NCBI GenBank assembly: GCA_023678885.1
Contig: CM042987.1
Location: forward strand, 30,032,927 to 30,096,926
DNA length: 64,000 bases
Direction of reading: 5' to 3'
Source: Pogostemon cablin
Taxonomy: Eukaryota > Streptophyta > Magnoliopsida > Lamiales > Lamiaceae
Shown here: piece after piece, positions 59,642-64,000 of the stretch
Numbering within the stretch: the stretch's first letter is position 1
How the letters are laid out: every line of letters starts with the position of its first letter
Made by a program: the position numbers and the translations under genes
Notes under the pieces: generated by a model
What the model saw: the letters and a program-made list of their open reading frames with translations, nothing else
Databases searched by the model: none
Told to the model about the DNA's origin: nothing

Positions 59642-59647
<6 letters not shown>

Positions 59648-59807
59648 TTAAAACTATCCATTACTTATTTTAAAGCTATAAATATGGGGGTGCACGTGCA
59701 TCCTATAATCACTTTATTTTTTATTAAAAATATTATCACTCTTCTTTTAAAAATTTATCACATTTCACATATGTTATAAATTGTTTATGACACAATTTTT
59801 ATTTGGC

Positions 59808-59980
59808 AAAAGCTCCTGCGTTTTCGGGGACACGGTGTCCCCATGTGAACACAATCATTTTCCTCTCTATTCTATTTAAACGTATGTACTGCTAGGGATT
59901 TTAAATTGTAAAGAGACACGAAAATTGCAAAGGGACACGGATCTAAATCTGTGTGCCCGGCACATAAAAGACTCACTCTT
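59808..59980. mobile_element. 'gggacac' element, copy 2
   Basis: ggcaaaagctcctgcgtttt ... gtgtccccatgtgaacacaa ... gcaaagggacacggatctaa ... ggcacataaaagactcactc. Inverted relative to 53320-53515. Confidence 0.65.
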
Positions 59981-60094
59981 TTTATTTTTCATTAATTAGA
60001 TATTATTTTTTTCTTAAAGAGTATCATTTCTTATCAATCTCACAAAAATCATTCGATGAGATGATCTCGTATAAATATAACAATATTTTTTTTA

Positions 60095-60380
60095 TCTCAA
60101 TAACCATCGGTGAAAACGCGGCCGATCCATTGAGAATATCTGCGAGCAGAAATACGTACGGCTTCCACCACCTAGTCAAATCCGAGTCACCGCCACGTGA
60201 AGTCAACAAAAGCCAATGGACAACCGTTTCTTTCAATTTAAATTGGTCAAGGTCAACTGACCAAGGTCAAAAGGAGTCAGAACATAGTGGTGCTGGTGCA
60301 ATAACAAATTTAGGATATGATAAGGTGCGACGCACGGAAGCGTGTGCCCGACCGCTTGACGATTTTTGACCGTTTAATGT
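60095..60380. promoter_or_regulatory. GC-richer segment with a cluster of W-box-like sites
   Basis: Within 60170-60260 the words gtcaa, ggtcaa and ttgacc-type cores occur at least five times (cctagtcaaatcc, gaagtcaacaaaag, ttggtcaaggtcaactgacc, aaggtcaaaag), and another lies at 60357-60372 (gcttgacgatttttgaccg). The segment is less AT-rich than its flanks and contains a gccacgtg-like G-box core at 60190. Plant WRKY factors bind TTGAC(C/T). No adjoining gene is recognised, so this may be an orphan promoter or transposon cargo. Confidence 0.3.
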
Positions 60381-60392
60381 CGACGGAATTAT

Positions 60393-60585
60393 ATAATGGC
60401 AAAAGTTCTTGCGCTCCTGAAGACACGGATGATACTTCGTGTTCCCATGTTAACACAATCATCCTCCTCTATATTTTATTTAAACCTATATATTGCTAGA
60501 TGTTTAAATTGCAAAGGGACACGAAAATTGCAAAGGCACACAGAATGTGCTCCATGCGGCCGGGTGCATAGGAGCCCCACTCATT
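60393..60585. mobile_element. 'gggacac' element, copy 3
   Basis: ggcaaaagttcttgcgctcc ... gcaaagggacacgaaaattg ... ggccgggtgcataggagccc. Same order as copy 2. Confidence 0.65.
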
Positions 60586-61429
60586 ATATAATGCTTGTTT
60601 TGGTTGGAAGTTGGTTACTATTATCAGAAAAAAAACTCCAACTTTCTGTGGGTTTGAATGCCATCACTTAATATAACAGTCGGAAAATAGGCTCGTAAAA
60701 AAAATTTGTCACAATTATGATGGTCACATCTCAACAAGTTGGTGATGGCATATTTTGCGATTGACTTTTGATTGTCACAAAATCGTCATTCCAATACAAA
60801 GACCGTCACTAAATTAATTTGAATTTTTGTAGTTTTTGAACAACAAATAACTTAAATTAAAATTTTAATGCATTACTTATAGATCTATATTCATATTTTC
60901 ATATAAATACAGCTTACTCATAGGAACTATTGGGTGTGTAAATACATTTGAGAATGTTAATAATAAATAATAATAGCATTTTGAATGTTTCTATAAATTT
61001 TCAAATTCAATGAAGATTTCTATATAATTTTTTTCCCCTTTATAAAACACACATTCTAGGTTTGGCCCTTAATAAAATTTAAGAGTCACATATAAACATA
61101 AGATTGGATATAGAAAATAATTTACTGGTGCATGAATGTGTAGCAGACAAATGAAATTCGAATGAAATATGAATCTTATTTAATATAATTAAATCTGATT
61201 GGGATAAGCTAACACATGCAACTAGCATGAATATTAAATAAACTGCGTCTCTTTTTGCCATGGCCCATAGTGGATTTTATCACGTGAGTAATTATTATCA
61301 TTAGTCCGCAATAATCACATTAACATTAATAGAATATTAGTGCTTTACATTAATAGAATAGTAGTACTTCCTCCGTGTCCTCGAGAAAGGGTTTTTTTAG
61401 TCGTTTGCAGTTAAGAGGGTTATTTTTTT

Positions 61430-62396
61430 AGTGAGGTTTGCGTGCGTATGTGTACGGGAATACATTCCGTGCGTCTTTAGAAATTTAGTATTATGGGCAA
61501 AGGCAGACGTAAGAAGGGGGGAGGGGGGCACTGGGCCCCCTGAACTTCTAAAAATTACTAATATAAATATAGAAATTTTCTTGAAATACTTTTGTGTCCA
61601 AGTGGTGAAGTGAGGATATTTTATTTTTAAAGGTTCCGTGTTCGATTCATGCATCACTGTTATTTTTTTCCCCTCTTCTATTTCTTTTATTTATTTATTT
61701 TTCCTCTAAATAACATATTTATTTAATAATTTTAATGACTTTAATTTCAAAATTGTTACTCTTACATAATACAATTAAAAATACTAAAACATCTTTAGAA
61801 AAATATTAATAAAAGTTGGTAAATGCTTTTATTTATTTATTTTCCCTCTAAATAACATATTTATTTAATAATTTTAATAACTTTAGTTTCAATATTGTTA
61901 CTCTTACATAATACAATTAAAAATACTAAAACATCTTTAGAAAAATGTTAATAAAAGTTGGTAAATAAAATAATTCTTCTTAAAATTTGTAGAACAAAAA
62001 ACACGAACTATTGTATGAGAAAAATTGGGCCCCCTCGACGGAAATCCTGCGTCCGCCACTGATTATGGGTAAGGGTACATTGCTTTATTCTAAAATGTAT
62101 ACACTTTAATTAATAAAAGGTACACTATTTTGTTCTAAAGGGTATACACTTTTCATTAATATTTTTTTTCTTTAGAAAATAAAGGGTACACATTTATATA
62201 CTAAAGGATATGGAGTACAATTTAACACAAAATTCTAAAGGCGCACGGAGTGTTGTTCATGCATCCAGATAAACACAATAATTTTTTTTAGAAAATAAAG
62301 GGTACACATCTGTATACTAAAGGGTATACAATTTAACACAAAATTCTAAAGGCCCACGGAATGTGGTCCGTGCGTACGGGTGCACAAGAGTTTTTG
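61430..62396. mobile_element. 'gtgaggct-tgcg' element, copy 4, split by a hAT MITE
   Basis: Left part gtgaggtttgcgtgcgtatg ... tttagtattatggg (61430-61497), right part resumes attatgggtaagggtacatt at 62062 and ends gtgcgtacgggtgcacaaga. Removing 61498-62061 plus one attatggg restores the layout of copies 2 and 3. Confidence 0.8.
61498..62061. mobile_element. Non-autonomous hAT element ('cagtggcggacgcagga' end)
   Basis: A perfect 8 bp duplication attatggg (61490-61497 and 62062-62069). Ends caaaggcagacgtaagaagg and, reversed, cagtggcggacgcaggattt. Next to each end are g-rich/c-rich strings and 'gggccccc'. Inside, about 61680-61825 and 61832-61975 are near-identical direct repeats (ctctaaataacatatttatt; actcttacataatacaatta). 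At 61593-61655 a tRNA-like head (gtccaagtggtgaagtgagg; gttccgtgttcgattcatgc) resembles SINE A and B boxes. Confidence 0.9.
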
Positions 62397-62497
62397 CCTT
62401 TTTTTTTTACATATTTGGATACACATCTATGCTATTAATACAATTAAAATATGAGGCTCACATTCTCACTAATACAGCTATTACTACACATTAAAAA

Positions 62498-62735
62498 ATA
62501 TTCTCTTCGTCCAATTCAAAGAGGGTATCTTTTCTATTTTGGTTGTGCCACCTAAATGATCCTCTTTCCTTTTTTATACATATGAGACCTACACACCCCC
62601 TCTAATACAATTAAAACATGGGGGTTACACTCCCACTAATACAACTATCCATTACACATTAGATAATAATAATACTTCTTAATCTACGTAAAAAACAAAA
62701 TAAAAGACCCTCTTTTGAAGGGATGGAGAGCGTAA
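62498..62735. mobile_element. Degenerate Stowaway-like MITE
   Basis: Left end ctcttcgtccaattcaaaga gggta, right end accctcttttgaagggatgg agag. Inverted but imperfect. No ORF. Confidence 0.65.
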
Positions 62736-62793
62736 TACTTCCTTAATCAACATGTACACAAGTAAATACATTTTTTGGACGGACATAGAAAGT

Positions 62794-63031
62794 ACTCCCT
62801 CCATTCGCTGCAAAGGTAACCATTTCATTATTCCTGGCGTCCGCTTCAAAGCTATTAATTTTCTCTATTTATAAAAAAAGTATACAATATGACCCACCAC
62901 TTCCTTCTAATACAACTACCCACTTTATATATAATAATAACTCTTTAATCCAAGTACAAAAAGTAAATAAAGACCTTAAAATTGTCCACATGCAAACAAC
63001 AAACGATTACGTTTGCTCTGAATGGAGGTAG
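62794..63031. mobile_element. Stowaway-like MITE
   Basis: Left end ctccctccattcgctgcaaa ggtaa, right end tttgctctgaatggaggtag; about 238 bp. The flanking ta on both sides is compatible with a TA duplication. Confidence 0.75.
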
Positions 63032-63747
63032 TATATTTTAAATTTGAATTAAAGATGGTATGGAATGGTAGCTCATAACTCATCAAATGCAAATAGGTAT
63101 GCGCGAGCATGCAATCGAGTGTACATTTAAAGTTTTGTAGTGTTACTATTTTGTATAATACACTTACTTTTGTAGTTATACTTTTTTAGTTTTTTTTATC
63201 ATGATAATCTATTAATTTTTTGAATAATGATTCACAATTTTTTTCTATATTATACTAATTACTAACTATCTAATTCATATTTAATTTTTACTAATTTTCG
63301 TATATTTTAAAATGAGTTGATTTAACGTGCATATAAGTACATGCAGCAGTACAGTACCATGAGAAATAATGGGTAGCATTAATATTTTCCGAAATATAAA
63401 TGTAATTTCACCTTTTTTAACATTGGTTTGAGTAAGTTATTCTTGGATCTAAACTAAAAAATTTACATTTAATACGAATGTTTTATACGTTTAATATTTA
63501 TCTTTAGAATTTAGTATTAAATTTAAAGGTATATTTGTAATTTTACTTATATAATTTATGGTCTATTTTATTTCAAGTTTTAATATTTATCCTTAAAATT
63601 TAATATTAATTCTAAGAATATATAATTATAATTAGCAGTAATTAATTAATTAATAAAAAAATAAAAAAAGTGAAGAAAAAAATGAGAACCTCAAAATTCA
63701 AATAGAATTGATTCCATGTACTCACTAAAAGAAAACGTGAGCACTCA

Positions 63748-63849
<102 letters not shown>

Positions 63850-64000
63850 AATCATGTTGGGCTAAAATTTTAATTTAAAAATAGTATACCCCTCCGTGTT
63901 AACTAGTACATTTTTTTCTCATTTGTAAGTTAAACAATCAACAATAAGGTTCCCCTTCTTAAAATAAATAAATAAATAAATAAATCTCAATTTAAAATTT

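Overview
The window is nuclear DNA of a flowering plant, most likely a eudicot. It is AT-rich, has GT-AG introns, and carries Stowaway-type MITEs with CTCCCTCCGTCC ends, Copia and Gypsy LTR elements, MULE, hAT and CACTA elements and long (AT)n runs. Only two intact host genes can be read with confidence. The species cannot be named from the sequence.

Layout. 485-7807 (minus) is a complete 12-exon ubinuclein gene (histone-chaperone HIRA complex). 9.6-13.9 kb holds decayed gene pieces on the minus strand: an unrecognised frameshifted C-terminal exon and the last three coding segments of a CDKA/CDC2 kinase. 13.9-19.8 kb is a tandem duplication of the region upstream of the next gene. The two copies were later struck by different elements: a Stowaway MITE and a Pack-MULE-like element in copy A, and a second MITE plus a truncated Copia element nested inside it in copy B. 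20382-21662 (plus) is a complete two-coding-exon gene for a bacterial-type S6 ribosomal protein of the plant organellar type. 23.4-24.0 kb (minus) is a TPR-protein pseudogene, followed by a solo LTR and a hAT element.

26-36.4 kb is a satellite-like block of 300-380 bp repeats containing the word 'cttgtccgccg'. Its left flank is an inverted copy of its right flank. A SINE joined head-to-head to a U2 snRNA fragment lies in it, as does a very young 6.9 kb Gypsy-type element (29137-36046, minus) whose only ORF is a Gag-like/integrase-tail chimera. 37-43 kb is tandemly duplicated AT-rich repeat DNA plus a non-autonomous CACTA element. 43-53 kb contains copies of small 'gtgcaccc' element families, a possible old large hAT element, a second MULE with a GC-rich tandemly repeated cargo, a hAT element and several orphan exon-like segments. 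53.6-55.9 kb is a diverged copy of 9.6-11.3 kb. 57.2-58.3 kb is a very small LTR element with one acidic ORF. The rest is MITEs, foldback DNA and microsatellites.

The two intact genes are not functionally linked: one acts in chromatin assembly, the other in organellar translation. Most of the information in the window is about transposon activity: nested insertions with readable target-site duplications, empty sites preserved in paralogous copies, and non-autonomous elements carrying captured sequence. All calls rest on reading the sequence by eye; no alignments or searches were run.
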